From the NCBI GenBank assembly GCA_007693535.1, contig REDK01000076.1, positions 1-41,562 on the forward strand: a DNA stretch of 41,562 nucleotides, written 5' to 3'. This document shows, piece after piece, positions 33,250-41,562 of this stretch. The translations under genes were made by a program, and so were the position numbers. This DNA is from Chromatiaceae bacterium. Its GTDB lineage: Bacteria; Pseudomonadota; Gammaproteobacteria; Chromatiales; Chromatiaceae. The notes under the pieces were generated by a model. It saw only the letters and a list, made by a program, of their open reading frames with translations. It was not told the DNA's origin and made no database searches. Numbering within the stretch: the stretch's first letter is position 1; every line of letters begins with the position of its first letter.

Positions 33250-34926
33250 TCAATGCCGGAAATGGCGCATGCCGGTAAAGACCATGGCGATGCCATGCTC
33301 GTCGGCAGCGGCAATGACCTCGGTGTCGCGCAGGGAGCCGCCGGGCTGGATTACCGCGGCGATCCCCGCCACGGCGGCCTGGTCGAGGCCATCGCGAAAC
33401 GGCAGGAAGGCATCGGATGCCATGACCGCCCCGGTCAGCTCCAACCCGGCCTGTTCGGCCTTGATGGCGGCGATCCGCGCGGAATTGACCCGGCTCATCT
33501 GACCGGCACCGACGCCGATGGTCATACCGTCGCGGCAATAGACGATGGCATTGGACTTGACGAATTTGGCTACCCGCCAGGCAAACAGCAGATCCGCAAG
33601 TTCGTCCGCAGTGGGTTCACGCTGGCTGACGGTGCGCAGTTCCCGGTACAGTGCTCTGTCTGCCTGTTGCACCAGCAGGCCGCCATGAACCCGTTTCATG
33701 TCCAATCCAGCGATGGCTGGGGGGGTTGCCCGATCCGTTTCCTGCACCCCTGCCTGTTGCTCTTCCGCTACCTCCCAGGCGCCCACCGCGAGCAGCCGCA
33801 CGTTCTGCTTGGCCGCTACTGCCTCGGCTGCCTCGGGACTGATAGTCGGGGCCGCGATGACCTCGACGAACTGATGCTCAATGATGCAGCGGGCGGTAGC
33901 TGCATCCAGTTCGCCATTGAAGGCGATGATGCCGCCGAAGGCCGATTCCGGATCGGTGGTGAAGGCACGCTCGTAGGCATCGGTGAGGGTATCCGCCATC
34001 GCCACCCCGCAAGGATTGCCGTGTTTGACGATGACGCAGGTAGGACGGGCACCGAACTGCTTGACGCATTCGATGGCCGCGTCGGTGTCGGCGACGTTAT
34101 TGTAAGAGAGGGGTTTGCCTTGGAGTTGGCCGGCAGTAGCGACCCCGTGCGCGGGATGGTCCTCTCCGCTGCCGCTGGCGATGTAGAAGGCGCCGTCCTG
34201 ATGCGGGTTTTCGCCATAGCGCATGGGCTGCGCCAGCCGGAACTGGAGATTGAGGGTGCGCGGGAACGGAGCCGCTGCCGTGGCGCTGTCCGCTGCGCCG
34301 CTGCTAGTGCCGGCCTCGCTGCCGCCATCCGCGGTGGCGAGGACCAGACGGCCCAGATGGTTGGCGATGGCGCCGTCATAAGTGGCACTGTGCTCAAAGG
34401 CCCTGACCGCGAGATCGAAGCGGGTGGCGTCATCCACCGCGCTGGCGTTGGCGTCCATGGCCCGAAGCACGCGCTGATAGTCGTCCACTTGGCAGACGAC
34501 GGTCACGTCCTGATAATTCTTGGCTGCCGCCCGTAGCATGGTCGGGCCGCCGATATCGATCTGTTCGATTGCGGTGGCCAGGTCGCAATCCGGGCGGGCC
34601 ACCGCCGCGGCAAAGGGATATAGGTTCACCACCACCAGATCGATGGGCTTGATGCCGTTGTCGCGCATCACCTTGTCATCGGCGCCCCGGCGCCCGAGGA
34701 TGCCGCCATGGATGCGCGGGTGCAGGGTCTTCAGGCGGCCGCTCATCATCTCTGGAAAGCCGGTGAACTCGGAGACCTCCAGCACCGGGATGCCTTGCTC
34801 GGTGAGCAGCCGGGCGGTGCCGCCGGTGCTTAGGATCTCGATCTGGCGCCCATGCAGGGCGCGGGCAAAGTCGACGATGCCGGTCTTGTCGGAAACGCTG
34901 ATCAGGGCGCGGCGGATGGGCTGCAT
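33250..34926 (-). CDS. purH: Bifunctional AICAR formyltransferase / IMP cyclohydrolase
   Basis: PurH performs the last two steps of IMP synthesis. The N-terminal cyclohydrolase domain shows [20 protein letters not shown], then STGGTARLL and the [16 protein letters not shown] segment. The formyltransferase domain has [17 protein letters not shown] with the catalytic Lys and His, and ends [10 protein letters not shown]. It has 558 residues against about 529 in E. coli. An Ala/Ser/Gly-rich insertion of about 25 residues joins the two domains near residue 205. The ATG at 34926 follows GGGAG. It is downstream of fis by 242 bases and 40 bases before lpxA. Confidence 0.96.
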   Translation of the reverse strand: MQPIRRALISVSDKTGIVDFARALHGRQIEILSTGGTARLLTEQGIPVLEVSEFTGFPEMMSGRLKTLHPRIHGGILGRRGADDKVMRDNGIKPIDLVVVNLYPFAAAVARPDCDLATAIEQIDIGGPTMLRAAAKNYQDVTVVCQVDDYQRVLRAMDANASAVDDATRFDLAVRAFEHSATYDGAIANHLGRLVLATADGGSEAGTSSGAADSATAAAPFPRTLNLQFRLAQPMRYGENPHQDGAFYIASGSGEDHPAHGVATAGQLQGKPLSYNNVADTDAAIECVKQFGARPTCVIVKHGNPCGVAMADTLTDAYERAFTTDPESAFGGIIAFNGELDAATARCIIEHQFVEVIAAPTISPEAAEAVAAKQNVRLLAVGAWEVAEEQQAGVQETDRATPPAIAGLDMKRVHGGLLVQQADRALYRELRTVSQREPTADELADLLFAWRVAKFVKSNAIVYCRDGMTIGVGAGQMSRVNSARIAAIKAEQAGLELTGAVMASDAFLPFRDGLDQAAVAGIAAVIQPGGSLRDTEVIAAADEHGIAMVFTGMRHFRH

Positions 34927-35168
34927 GGGCGGGCTCCCGGAGGCGGGTTAGGGCGAGAGGGTTGGGGCGCGACCGCCCCGGATGCGGGCGTTGTGGCGGC
35001 GGCAGGTGTCGCTGAACACGGCTGCGCTGCCGGGGTCAGCGGAGAGAGTGGCGCAGCAAGCGCATCATTGACACGGGGGTTACCATCAGGGGTGCCAGCG
35101 CGAGCTGCATCCAGCGATGCCGGCAGGGGGATAACAGCAAGGATCAGGCCGGGTGGTACCAGATGAAC

Positions 35169-35474
35169 TCAGGCGTCCGACGACGACCCCTTGAGTTTCT
35201 TACGCAATGTGCTGCGGCTGATGCCGAGCATCTGTGCAGCCAGGGACTGGTTGCCATTGGTGTATTCCAGCACCGTCTCGAACAGTGGCCGCTCCACCTC
35301 GTCGAGGACCATCCGATAGATCCCGGAGACGGCATGGCCGTCCATGTTTGCCAAATAGTGGCGAATGGCGTGCTGCACGCAGTCGCGCAGGGGTTCCACC
35401 CGGTCCGGATGCATCACGGCAAGGTTGTCCCAGTCTCCGGCTGCGACCAATTTGACCGTCGCTCCGCTGTTCAT
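35169..35474 (-). CDS. fis: DNA-binding protein Fis
   Basis: The 101-residue protein ends with the conserved Fis core: VLEYTNGNQSLAAQMLGISR and then STLRKKLKG, a helix-turn-helix that bends DNA. The N-terminal 30 residues are variable, as in other Fis proteins outside the enterics. Fis organises the nucleoid and modulates rRNA and recombination sites. ATG 35474 has AGGAGG seven bases upstream and overlaps the dusB stop by ATGA, the conserved dusB-fis arrangement. purH follows, as in many gammaproteobacteria. Confidence 0.95.
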   Translation of the reverse strand: MNSGATVKLVAAGDWDNLAVMHPDRVEPLRDCVQHAIRHYLANMDGHAVSGIYRMVLDEVERPLFETVLEYTNGNQSLAAQMLGISRSTLRKKLKGSSSDA

Positions 35475-36712
35475 GCCGCTTCCTCCTGCTGTGCCGGTGT
35501 GGCGAATGCTGCCCGCACCAAGGCCAGTTGTTGTTGTGCCGTCTCGGCCCGGACTACTTGTGAACGCAGCTGCTTTGCCAGCGTACCCATCCCACTGCCG
35601 GCATGGCAGGGAACGGGGGCGAGGGGTTGCCCGCCCTGCGGATGGTCCCGTTCTGGAGTGCCAGAGAGATCGCTGGCGGTAGCACCGAGTGCATCGGCGG
35701 ACGCATCGCCAGCGGAAAGCGGGCAGGATGCCACACCGGGTGCAGCGGGGTGGCACTCGCTCTGGCCGAGGCGGTTCCAATACCACAGAATATGCTTGCG
35801 GGCGACGCGCACGCCGCGAGACTCGCCATAGAGGTGATACAGTGCGTCGAGGTGTTCCAGCAGTAGGGCGCCGATGGCCTCGCGGGTCGGCGCGACCGGG
35901 GTCTCGCCGTCGCGCAGGAACCGATCGATGTCGCTGAAGAGCCAGGGCTGCCCCAGGGCTGCCCGGCCGATCATAACAGCATCGGCCCAGGTTGCGTCCA
36001 GCACCGCCCGGGCCCGGGCCGGGGAGTCGATATCGCCGTTGGCTACGAGCGGCAAGTTCAGCAGGCCGCGCAGTTCGCGCAGGCTCTCATGCTCGGCTGG
36101 GCGGTCATAGCCGCAGGCACGGGTGCGGCCGTGTACCGTGATCATCGCGATCCCGGCATCGCGGGCGATGGCCCCGACGCGCAGCAGGTTGCGGGTGGTC
36201 GGTGACCAGCCAGTCCGGGTCTTCAGGGTCACCGGGACCTGCACCGCGCCGACCACCGCCTCCAGGATGTGCCCGAGCAGCAGCTCGTCGCGTAGCAGCG
36301 CCGAGCCGGCGGCGCCCCGACAGACCTTGCGCGCCGGACAGCCAATGTTGATATCGATGAGGTCGGCTCCGTGGTCGGCGTGATAACGGGCAGCCGCGGC
36401 CATCCGGGCCGGATCGGCCCCAAGTAGTTGAATCGCGATTGGACCCGGCTCGCCCTGATGCTCGGCGCGCTCGCGACTCTTGCGGGTATAGCGTAGCGAC
36501 GGATCTGCCGAGCACATCTCGGCCACCGCCAACCCCGCTCCCAACCGGCGACAGAGTATCCGGAACGGGCGATCGGTGATCCCGGCCATTGGGGCCAGCA
36601 GCAGCCGGTTGCGCAGGGTCAGGGGACCGATGCGCAGCGGCGCGTCGGTTGCGCTGGCAACGGCGACGGCAGGGCCTTGGTGGGCGGTGGCGGGCAGGGC
36701 AGACGCGGTCAT
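35471..36712 (-). CDS. dusB: tRNA-dihydrouridine synthase B
   Basis: DusB reduces a specific uridine in the tRNA D-loop with FMN and NADPH. The protein shows LLLAPMAGITDRPFR near residue 37, DINIGCPARKV with catalytic C125, VTLKTRTGW near 161, VHGRTRACGY near 193 and VANGDID. At 413 residues it is about 80 longer than usual. After LYGESRGVRVARKHILWYWN a low-complexity insert of about 60 residues, rich in Ala, Pro, Ser and Gly (318-376), precedes the normal C-terminal helix LAKQLRSQVVRAETAQQQLA. ATG 36712 lacks a clear ribosome-binding site. Its stop overlaps the fis start. Confidence 0.95.
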   Translation of the reverse strand: MTASALPATAHQGPAVAVASATDAPLRIGPLTLRNRLLLAPMAGITDRPFRILCRRLGAGLAVAEMCSADPSLRYTRKSRERAEHQGEPGPIAIQLLGADPARMAAAARYHADHGADLIDINIGCPARKVCRGAAGSALLRDELLLGHILEAVVGAVQVPVTLKTRTGWSPTTRNLLRVGAIARDAGIAMITVHGRTRACGYDRPAEHESLRELRGLLNLPLVANGDIDSPARARAVLDATWADAVMIGRAALGQPWLFSDIDRFLRDGETPVAPTREAIGALLLEHLDALYHLYGESRGVRVARKHILWYWNRLGQSECHPAAPGVASCPLSAGDASADALGATASDLSGTPERDHPQGGQPLAPVPCHAGSGMGTLAKQLRSQVVRAETAQQQLALVRAAFATPAQQEEAA

Positions 36713-36911
36713 CGCGGACAGGCCTGGGAAGGGAGCACGGGCCAGGATTCTAGCCTCAGCCGCCAGCCGGCGTCTTGTCCCTGCCGCGGGCAGGTGATCG
36801 AATCGGGCGCCGGCCCTGCCACCATTCGCTGTAACCCGGGCCCTGTTGTCAGCCCCTGCCGCCGGCCGTCGCTGTCTTCTCAATCCTCCACACTCAGGAG
36901 ACCATTGCTCG

Positions 36912-38897
36912 ATGCACAATCTGCTGCAGATGTCCCCGGAGAGCCGCGCCGCCTTCGAGGAACTCAAGGAGCGCGAGGCCCCCAAGCTTGCGCAGCGCTT
37001 TGCCCCTCGCGATGCCGACCTATTCTGGGTTCGGGCCGAGCGCTATTTCCAGGATCTGCGTGAGCCGCTGGTGCAGCTCTATGGCGAGCGTCCCGATTTC
37101 GCTGATTACTTCAATGCCATCTTCGATACCGCGGTGGAGGGATATCTGGCGCGCCCGCATCCCCTGCGGTTGCTCGATCTGGAACGTCAGATCACGCCCG
37201 ACTGGTTCGAGCGGCCGAATATGGTCGGCTATGTCTTCTATCCTCAGCTCTATGCCGGCAGCCTCGCCGATGTCCGTCAGCATGTGGATTATCTGCAGGA
37301 GCTCGGCGTTACCTATCTGCATATCATGTCGTTGCTGCGGCCACGGCCGGGTAAGAACGACGGTGGCTATGCGATCATGGACTATCGCTCGGTGGACCCG
37401 GAACTGGGCGATATGGAGACCTTTCAGGCGCTGGCTGCCGATCTGCGCGAGCGCGGCATCGCAGTCTGCGTGGATCTGGTGCTCAATCACACCGCACTCG
37501 AGCACGAATGGGCGCAGCGTGCGATCGCCGGCGAACTCGACTATCTCGAGTATTACCATGTGTTTGCCGACCGCGCGCTGCCCGATGTCTACGAGCAGAC
37601 CCTGACCGAGATCTTTCCCGACGAGGCCCCCGGCAGTTTCACTTTCTATCCCGAGATGACCGGCGGTGGGCAATGGGTCTGGACCACCTTCTATAGCTAT
37701 CAGTGGGATCTCAATTACACGAACCCGGCGGTATTCCGGGAGATGCTGGAGATCATGTTCTTCCTCGCCAATCAGGGCGTGGATGTGCTGCGGCTGGATG
37801 CCGCCCCGTTTCTCTGGAAACGCCTCGGCACCGACTGTCAAAATCAGTCTGAGGTGTTTCTGCTGATCCAGGCCTATCGTGCCCTGCTGCGCATCGCCAT
37901 GCCTGGGGTGATCCTGAAGGCCGAGGCGATCGTGCCACCGGACGCCCTGTTCCGCTACATCGGTGTCAAGACCACGGTCGGCAAGCAATGCGAGCTGGCC
38001 TACAATAACCAGCACATGGTGAACCTGTGGAACGGGCTCGCCACACGTGAGGCGACGCTGATGACCAAGGCGATGGAGCGGGCGCCGCGGTTGCTGGTGG
38101 GTTCGGCTCCGATCAATTATATCCGCAATCACGACGACATCGGTTGGGCGATGGCCAATGAGGATCTGCAGGCGATCGGTGCCGATCCCTGGGCGCATCG
38201 CCAGTTCCTGAACAACTTCTACACCGGCCAGTTCCCCGGCTCGTTTGCCCGCGGCGCCTTCTTCCAGTTCAATCCTCGCACCGGCGATGCCCGCATCTGC
38301 GGCATGACGGCCTCGTTGGCTGGACTGGAGATCGCCCTGGAGCAGGACGACGGCGCGGCGATCGACCTGGCCATCCGCCGGATCCTGATGATGCACGCAG
38401 TGATCATGGCGCGCGGCGGGATCCCGCTGCTATACATGGGCGATGAGATTGGCATGCTCAACAATTATGACTATCTCAACCACCCGGATCAGGCCGGTGA
38501 CAGCCGCTGGCTGCAGCGCCCACGCATGGACTGGGAGAAGGCCGCGCGCCGCCATGATCTGCATTCGGTCGAGGGGCGGGTCTTCAGCGGCATCTGCAAG
38601 CTGGTCGAGACGCGCAAGTCCCATCCCGTTTTTCACAACTTCGCGCTGTTCCAGCAGTTCAACCACGACAATCACCAGGTGCTCGCGTTTGCCCGCAAGC
38701 GTCATGACGGCGATCTGCTGGTGATTGCCAACTTCGACGAACACCCACAATCGGTGGAGGCCAATCTCACCGGTCGTGCTGGCCTCACCGGGCATATTCG
38801 CAATCTCCTTGCCGGGCACGGCACCCTCGACCAGGTGGTAGGCGGCCGCTACTACCTGGAGGCCTACCAGGTGCTGTGGCTCGTCGGCGAGGATTGA
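36912..38897 (+). CDS. Amylosucrase-type glycoside hydrolase (GH13 subfamily 4)
   Basis: The 661-residue protein matches amylosucrases, which use sucrose to extend alpha-1,4-glucan and release fructose. The helical N-terminal domain (about residues 1-90) is typical of the subfamily. The (beta/alpha)8 barrel has KNDGGYAIMDYRSVDPELGD near 148, DLVLNHTALEH near 190, the nucleophile D296 in VLRLDAAPFLWKRLGT, acid/base E338 in LKAEAIVPP and D408 in RNHDDIGW. The segment DSRWLQRP corresponds to the arginine that shapes the sucrose pocket. Sucrose hydrolase is a possible alternative activity within the same subfamily. No signal peptide is seen, so it is cytoplasmic. AGGAG lies 11 bases before ATG 36912. 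It stands alone; no sucrose synthesis gene is adjacent. Confidence 0.85.
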   Translation: MHNLLQMSPESRAAFEELKEREAPKLAQRFAPRDADLFWVRAERYFQDLREPLVQLYGERPDFADYFNAIFDTAVEGYLARPHPLRLLDLERQITPDWFERPNMVGYVFYPQLYAGSLADVRQHVDYLQELGVTYLHIMSLLRPRPGKNDGGYAIMDYRSVDPELGDMETFQALAADLRERGIAVCVDLVLNHTALEHEWAQRAIAGELDYLEYYHVFADRALPDVYEQTLTEIFPDEAPGSFTFYPEMTGGGQWVWTTFYSYQWDLNYTNPAVFREMLEIMFFLANQGVDVLRLDAAPFLWKRLGTDCQNQSEVFLLIQAYRALLRIAMPGVILKAEAIVPPDALFRYIGVKTTVGKQCELAYNNQHMVNLWNGLATREATLMTKAMERAPRLLVGSAPINYIRNHDDIGWAMANEDLQAIGADPWAHRQFLNNFYTGQFPGSFARGAFFQFNPRTGDARICGMTASLAGLEIALEQDDGAAIDLAIRRILMMHAVIMARGGIPLLYMGDEIGMLNNYDYLNHPDQAGDSRWLQRPRMDWEKAARRHDLHSVEGRVFSGICKLVETRKSHPVFHNFALFQQFNHDNHQVLAFARKRHDGDLLVIANFDEHPQSVEANLTGRAGLTGHIRNLLAGHGTLDQVVGGRYYLEAYQVLWLVGED

Positions 38898-39225
38898 GCG
38901 TTGGTAAAGAATCCACTGACCGACTGCGGATCCGCCAGGGGCATCCTCGCGACGGCCGGCGGTTGTAGCCCCCATCTCTGAGCCGGCATTGCTGCCGGGG
39001 CACGGCCTTGGCGTGGCGGGTGCTGGCGCACAACCGGCCCCGGATTCGGGGCCGGTCTGGTCCTTGGCGTTTGTCGCCACGCCCGCCGATTTGCGAGTAT
39101 GCACAGGCGCGCCGCTCTCCCGAGTGGTCCGTGGTCCGGCCGGCGGTCCGCCCGCGCGGTTGGCCAAGATCTGTCGCCGATGGTCGTTGCCCGATCATCG
39201 TCCCGCGAGGCTGGAGGTACGAGCC
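38898..39225. other. Intergenic region between the amylosucrase and channel genes
   Basis: This 328-base stretch has no supported gene. It contains a strong hairpin at 39033-39056 (listed separately). The last 30 bases carry the GGAGG used by the downstream gene. Nothing else is recognisable. Confidence 0.5.
39033..39056 (+). terminator. Terminator-like hairpin
   Basis: ACCGGCCCCG and CGGGGCCGGT form a perfect 10-base-pair stem around the 4-base loop GATT. Only a short pyrimidine stretch (CTGGTCCTT) follows. It lies 136 bases after the amylosucrase stop and is the likely end of that transcript. Confidence 0.5.
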
Positions 39226-41010
39226 ATGATCCGATCGATTCACCGCTGGCATTATGGGCGGTTTGCCGCGCTGCTGGTGGTGTTCCTGCTGGTCGTCCGG
39301 CCGGCGCTGGCGCAGGACGCGCCGGCGGCGCCGCCGGCCGTTGTTGCGGTCCCGACAATGCCTGAGGCGTCTGTGGCACCTGAGGCGCTTGAGGCGGCCG
39401 CGACCGGCGCGCTGGCGCGCCCGGCTGCGCTGCCCCCCGGTGCCCCGCTCGATCCGGCCACGCTGCAATCGCTGGAGGCCCTGGAGCGGGCGCTGGAGAG
39501 CCGCGAGCGTCAGGTCGAACGGGTGCAGCGGCGGTTGATCGAGGCGCAGGACGATGTGACGCGGCAGGACCTGGCCGACCGGCTGCGTGCCATGCGCGCC
39601 GAGTTGGAAGAACAGCGCCAGCAGTTCGATCGCTTTGCGCTGGCCATCGATCTGCGTCCGTTCATCGATGATGCCGGGGAGCAGCCCTTCGATTGGCAGC
39701 GGGAGATCAGCAAACTGCTGCGCCCGATCCTGGCGGAGCTGGAGAACGCCACTGCCGAATCCCGTGCCATCGGCGATCTGCGCGCTCAGATGAACGGCTT
39801 CGGCGAGCGAAAGGATCTGGCCGAGCAGGCCGTATCCCGTCTGCAGCGGCTGTTGGCGCAAGACCCGTCGCCGTCGCTGCGGATGCGCCTAGAGGAGCGG
39901 CTGGAGCACTGGCAACGGGTCGCCAGTGAGAGCGCCGACCGCTATACCGCGCTCGACCTGCAATTGCAGAATCGCCTGCAGCAGCGTCAGTCGGTGCTGG
40001 ATGAAACCACCTCCTTTGCCCGCGACTTCTTCCGTAATCGCGGCCTCAATCTGTTCCTAGCGGTGAGTGCCTTCGTCGCGGTCTTCCTCGGGATCCGCTG
40101 GCTGTCCAGTGCCCTGCTGCGGCTGCGCAAGCCGGAGGCTGGCAAGCAGTTCAGCAGTCGTCTGGCGGTACTGCTGCTGCATGTCTTCAGCATCCTCGGG
40201 GGGCTGCTGGCGATGATGCTGGTCTTCAATGCCGCCGGCGACTGGTTCATGCTCGGTATCATCATCATCTTTCTCATCGGCATCGGCTGGGCCAGCATCA
40301 ACACCTTGCCGAGTCAAATCGAGACGGTCAAGCTGGTGCTCAATGTTGGCACCGTGCGCGAGGGCGAGCGGGTCGAGTTCAATGGTCTGCCCTACCGGGT
40401 GGAATCCCTGGCCTTCCAGGCGCGGCTGGTCAATCCGGAGTTGGACGGTGGGGTGCAGGTCCTGCCGGTGCGTGATCTGGTCGGCTATCATTCGCGCCCG
40501 GCAGGGGCCGAAGAGGTCTGGTTTCCGACCCGTACCGGCGATTGGGTGGAGTTGGGCGATGGTCGCCTGGGCCGCATTGCTCACCAGAGTCCGAGCGCGG
40601 TGCATCTGATCGAGCCCGGCGGCGCCGAGGTGATCTATCCCGCCGCCGGTTTCATTGCCCAGCATCCGCGCCGGTTGGCCGAACAATTCCGCATCGTTGC
40701 CCGGTTCTGTATCGATTACAAGCATCAGGCGATCGCCACCAGCGAGGTGCCCAAACTGATGCAGGCGCAGTTGCAGGAGTCCTTGCCAGAGGTGGTTGGC
40801 GCCGAGGCGATCCGGGTGGTGACGGTGTTGTTTGCGGCGGCGACCGCCTCGGCGCTCGAATACCGCATCCATGTCGACCTGGATGCCGCTGCTGCGCCCC
40901 AGATCGAGATCATCCGGCATGCCGTCCAGCGCATCCTGGTGGAGGCCTGCAATCGCTATGGCTGGGTGATCCCCTTCACCCAGATCACTGTCCATCAGGC
41001 GCAGGCATGA
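39226..41010 (+). CDS. MscS-like mechanosensitive channel family protein with long periplasmic coiled coil
   Basis: The 594-residue protein has a signal peptide (MIRSIHRWHYGRFAALLVVF, then LLVVRPALAQ). A long helical region (about 75-260), rich in Glu, Arg and Gln, should form a coiled coil. Next come two or three hydrophobic segments (LNLFLAVSAFVAVFLGIRWL near 268; LLLHVFSILGGLLAMMLVF and LGIIIIFLIGIG near 310-350), then a beta domain and ferredoxin-like C-terminus as in MscS relatives (VGTVREGERVEFNGLPYRVE). It probably resides in the inner membrane and may gate on membrane tension or act in signalling. GGAGG lies eight bases before ATG 39226. No second MscS-type gene or sensor is adjacent. 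Confidence 0.65.
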   Translation: MIRSIHRWHYGRFAALLVVFLLVVRPALAQDAPAAPPAVVAVPTMPEASVAPEALEAAATGALARPAALPPGAPLDPATLQSLEALERALESRERQVERVQRRLIEAQDDVTRQDLADRLRAMRAELEEQRQQFDRFALAIDLRPFIDDAGEQPFDWQREISKLLRPILAELENATAESRAIGDLRAQMNGFGERKDLAEQAVSRLQRLLAQDPSPSLRMRLEERLEHWQRVASESADRYTALDLQLQNRLQQRQSVLDETTSFARDFFRNRGLNLFLAVSAFVAVFLGIRWLSSALLRLRKPEAGKQFSSRLAVLLLHVFSILGGLLAMMLVFNAAGDWFMLGIIIIFLIGIGWASINTLPSQIETVKLVLNVGTVREGERVEFNGLPYRVESLAFQARLVNPELDGGVQVLPVRDLVGYHSRPAGAEEVWFPTRTGDWVELGDGRLGRIAHQSPSAVHLIEPGGAEVIYPAAGFIAQHPRRLAEQFRIVARFCIDYKHQAIATSEVPKLMQAQLQESLPEVVGAEAIRVVTVLFAAATASALEYRIHVDLDAAAAPQIEIIRHAVQRILVEACNRYGWVIPFTQITVHQAQA

Positions 41011-41018
41011 GCGCGGCG

Positions 41019-41047
41019 CCCGGCGGCGGGCTCGCGCCGCCGCCGGG
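41019..41047. terminator. Bidirectional terminator-like hairpin between convergent genes
   Basis: CCCGGCGGCG at 41019-41028 pairs perfectly with CGCCGCCGGG at 41038-41047 around a 9-base loop. It lies between the channel gene on the plus strand (stop at 41010) and the metE remnant on the minus strand (stop at 41055), so it could serve both. Confidence 0.5.
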
Positions 41048-41054
41048 CTGGGCC

Positions 41055-41345
41055 TCACCGCGCGCTCAGCGCGGCCGGTTGGTCCAGCGCGGCACGCATG
41101 ATCTGGGCCGCGCTGACCATATTGCGCAGCGAGGCCTCGACCTCTGGCCAGGCGCGGGTCTTGATCCCGCAATCGGGATTGACCCAGAGGCGTTGCGGCG
41201 GGATGCGCGCGGCGGCTTTGCGCAAGAGCAGTGTCATCGCCTCGACCTCGGCGACATTGGGCGAATGGATGTCGTAGACGCCGGGGCCGATCTCGTTCGG
41301 AGACTCGAAGTTAGCAAAGACATCGAGCAACATCTTCGTCGAGCG
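41055..41345 (-). pseudogene. metE: 3' remnant of cobalamin-independent methionine synthase
   Basis: The minus-strand frame encodes the last 95 or so residues of Met[19 protein letters not shown], then [18 protein letters not shown] and [20 protein letters not shown], which includes the zinc-binding cysteine of the WVNPDCG motif. Intact MetE is about 750 residues. Homology stops at about 41345, where sequence resembling an IS3-family end begins, so the gene is cut and the 5' part is not next to it. The remaining piece starts at an internal ATG (41333) and cannot be active on its own. Confidence 0.8.
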
Positions 41346-41349
41346 GCCT

Positions 41350-41517
41350 GGCCCTTTAAAGTGGACCCCGAAAACCAGACAGTAGTTTAAGCTTGCGCCA
41401 AATCAATAGGGGCAAAGAGAGATGGGCGAAGCGAAGCGCAAGACTTACACGGCAGCCTTCAAGGCCAAGGTGGGGCTGGAGTATCTATTCAGGTCTACTT
41501 GCCAACGAGCGGTTTAG
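41350..41517 (+). mobile_element. End of an IS3-family insertion sequence with a truncated orfA
   Basis: The sequence from about 41350 (AAAGTGGACCCCGAAAACCA) resembles IS3-family terminal repeats. An orfA-like start follows at ATG 41422 behind AAGAGAG: MGEAKRKTYTAAFKAKVGLE, the typical first helix of IS3 OrfA. After that codon (ending at 41481) the family similarity ends abruptly, and the frame runs 11 unrelated codons to a stop at 41517. The element is therefore itself truncated, or interrupted by another insertion at about 41482. It interrupts metE. Confidence 0.65.
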
Positions 41518-41562
41518 CTGCGTAACCTTAAGCGATGTCTGAGGTCATGCTGCCAACGCCCG

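Noticed and set aside
37020-38396. 458-codon minus-strand frame opposite the amylosucrase gene
   Set aside because: Antisense to a gene with all catalytic motifs conserved; its own translation resembles no protein family.

Overview
The window looks like a chromosome segment of a GC-rich autotrophic gammaproteobacterium. The core genes (dusB-fis-purH, lpxA, apaG-apaH, purK-purE, SirB1 and thiamine-binding family genes) are gammaproteobacterial. A complete alpha-carboxysome operon with form IA RuBisCO points to a sulfur oxidiser, probably a purple sulfur bacterium of the Chromatiaceae or a relative. That taxonomic placement is inference from gene content and composition.

Positions 1-6838 are accessory and decayed. 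They hold the first 30 codons of a type I restriction hsdM gene at the left edge, a broken IS256-family transposase, a CIA30-domain protein, remnants of a Sel1-repeat gene, and a two-gene unit of visibly lower GC (O-antigen polymerase/ligase-like membrane protein overlapping an outer-membrane autotransporter-type beta-barrel). A group II intron reverse-transcriptase fragment broken in three frames follows. Positions 6839-17536 are ordinary core genes: an RND efflux pump with its periplasmic adaptor (minus strand), an MrfA/Hrq1-like helicase (plus), SirB1, a metallophosphoesterase and a thiamine-binding-like protein (minus), and two small proteins of unknown function (plus).

Positions 17499-30666 are the main attraction. 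A 10-kb minus-strand operon starts at a promoter with a perfect TTGACA box and reads cbbL, cbbS, csoS2, csoSCA, csoS4A, csoS4B, csoS1 (three copies), a bacterioferritin-like gene, acRAF and a 71-residue protein ending in a C-terminal tryptophan motif. That protein resembles the carboxysome-positioning adaptor McdB, but no McdA gene is present in the window. cbbR follows in the same direction, then purK and purE. The operon encodes RuBisCO, the scaffold that packs it, the lumenal carbonic anhydrase, the shell tiles and a RuBisCO assembly factor; CbbR is the likely activator.

Positions 30902-36712 are a minus-strand series of core genes (dusB, fis, purH, lpxA, apaG, apaH). Positions 36912-41010 on the plus strand encode an amylosucrase-type GH13 enzyme and an MscS-like channel. 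At the right edge only the 3' end of metE survives; an IS3-family element end sits at the break. No tRNA, rRNA or CRISPR array was seen.

The points most worth a second look are the McdB-like gene without McdA, the large N-terminal extension of CsoSCA, a CsoS2 linker that reads more naturally in the -1 frame, the hairpins that partition the cso transcript, and the polymerase/beta-barrel pair.
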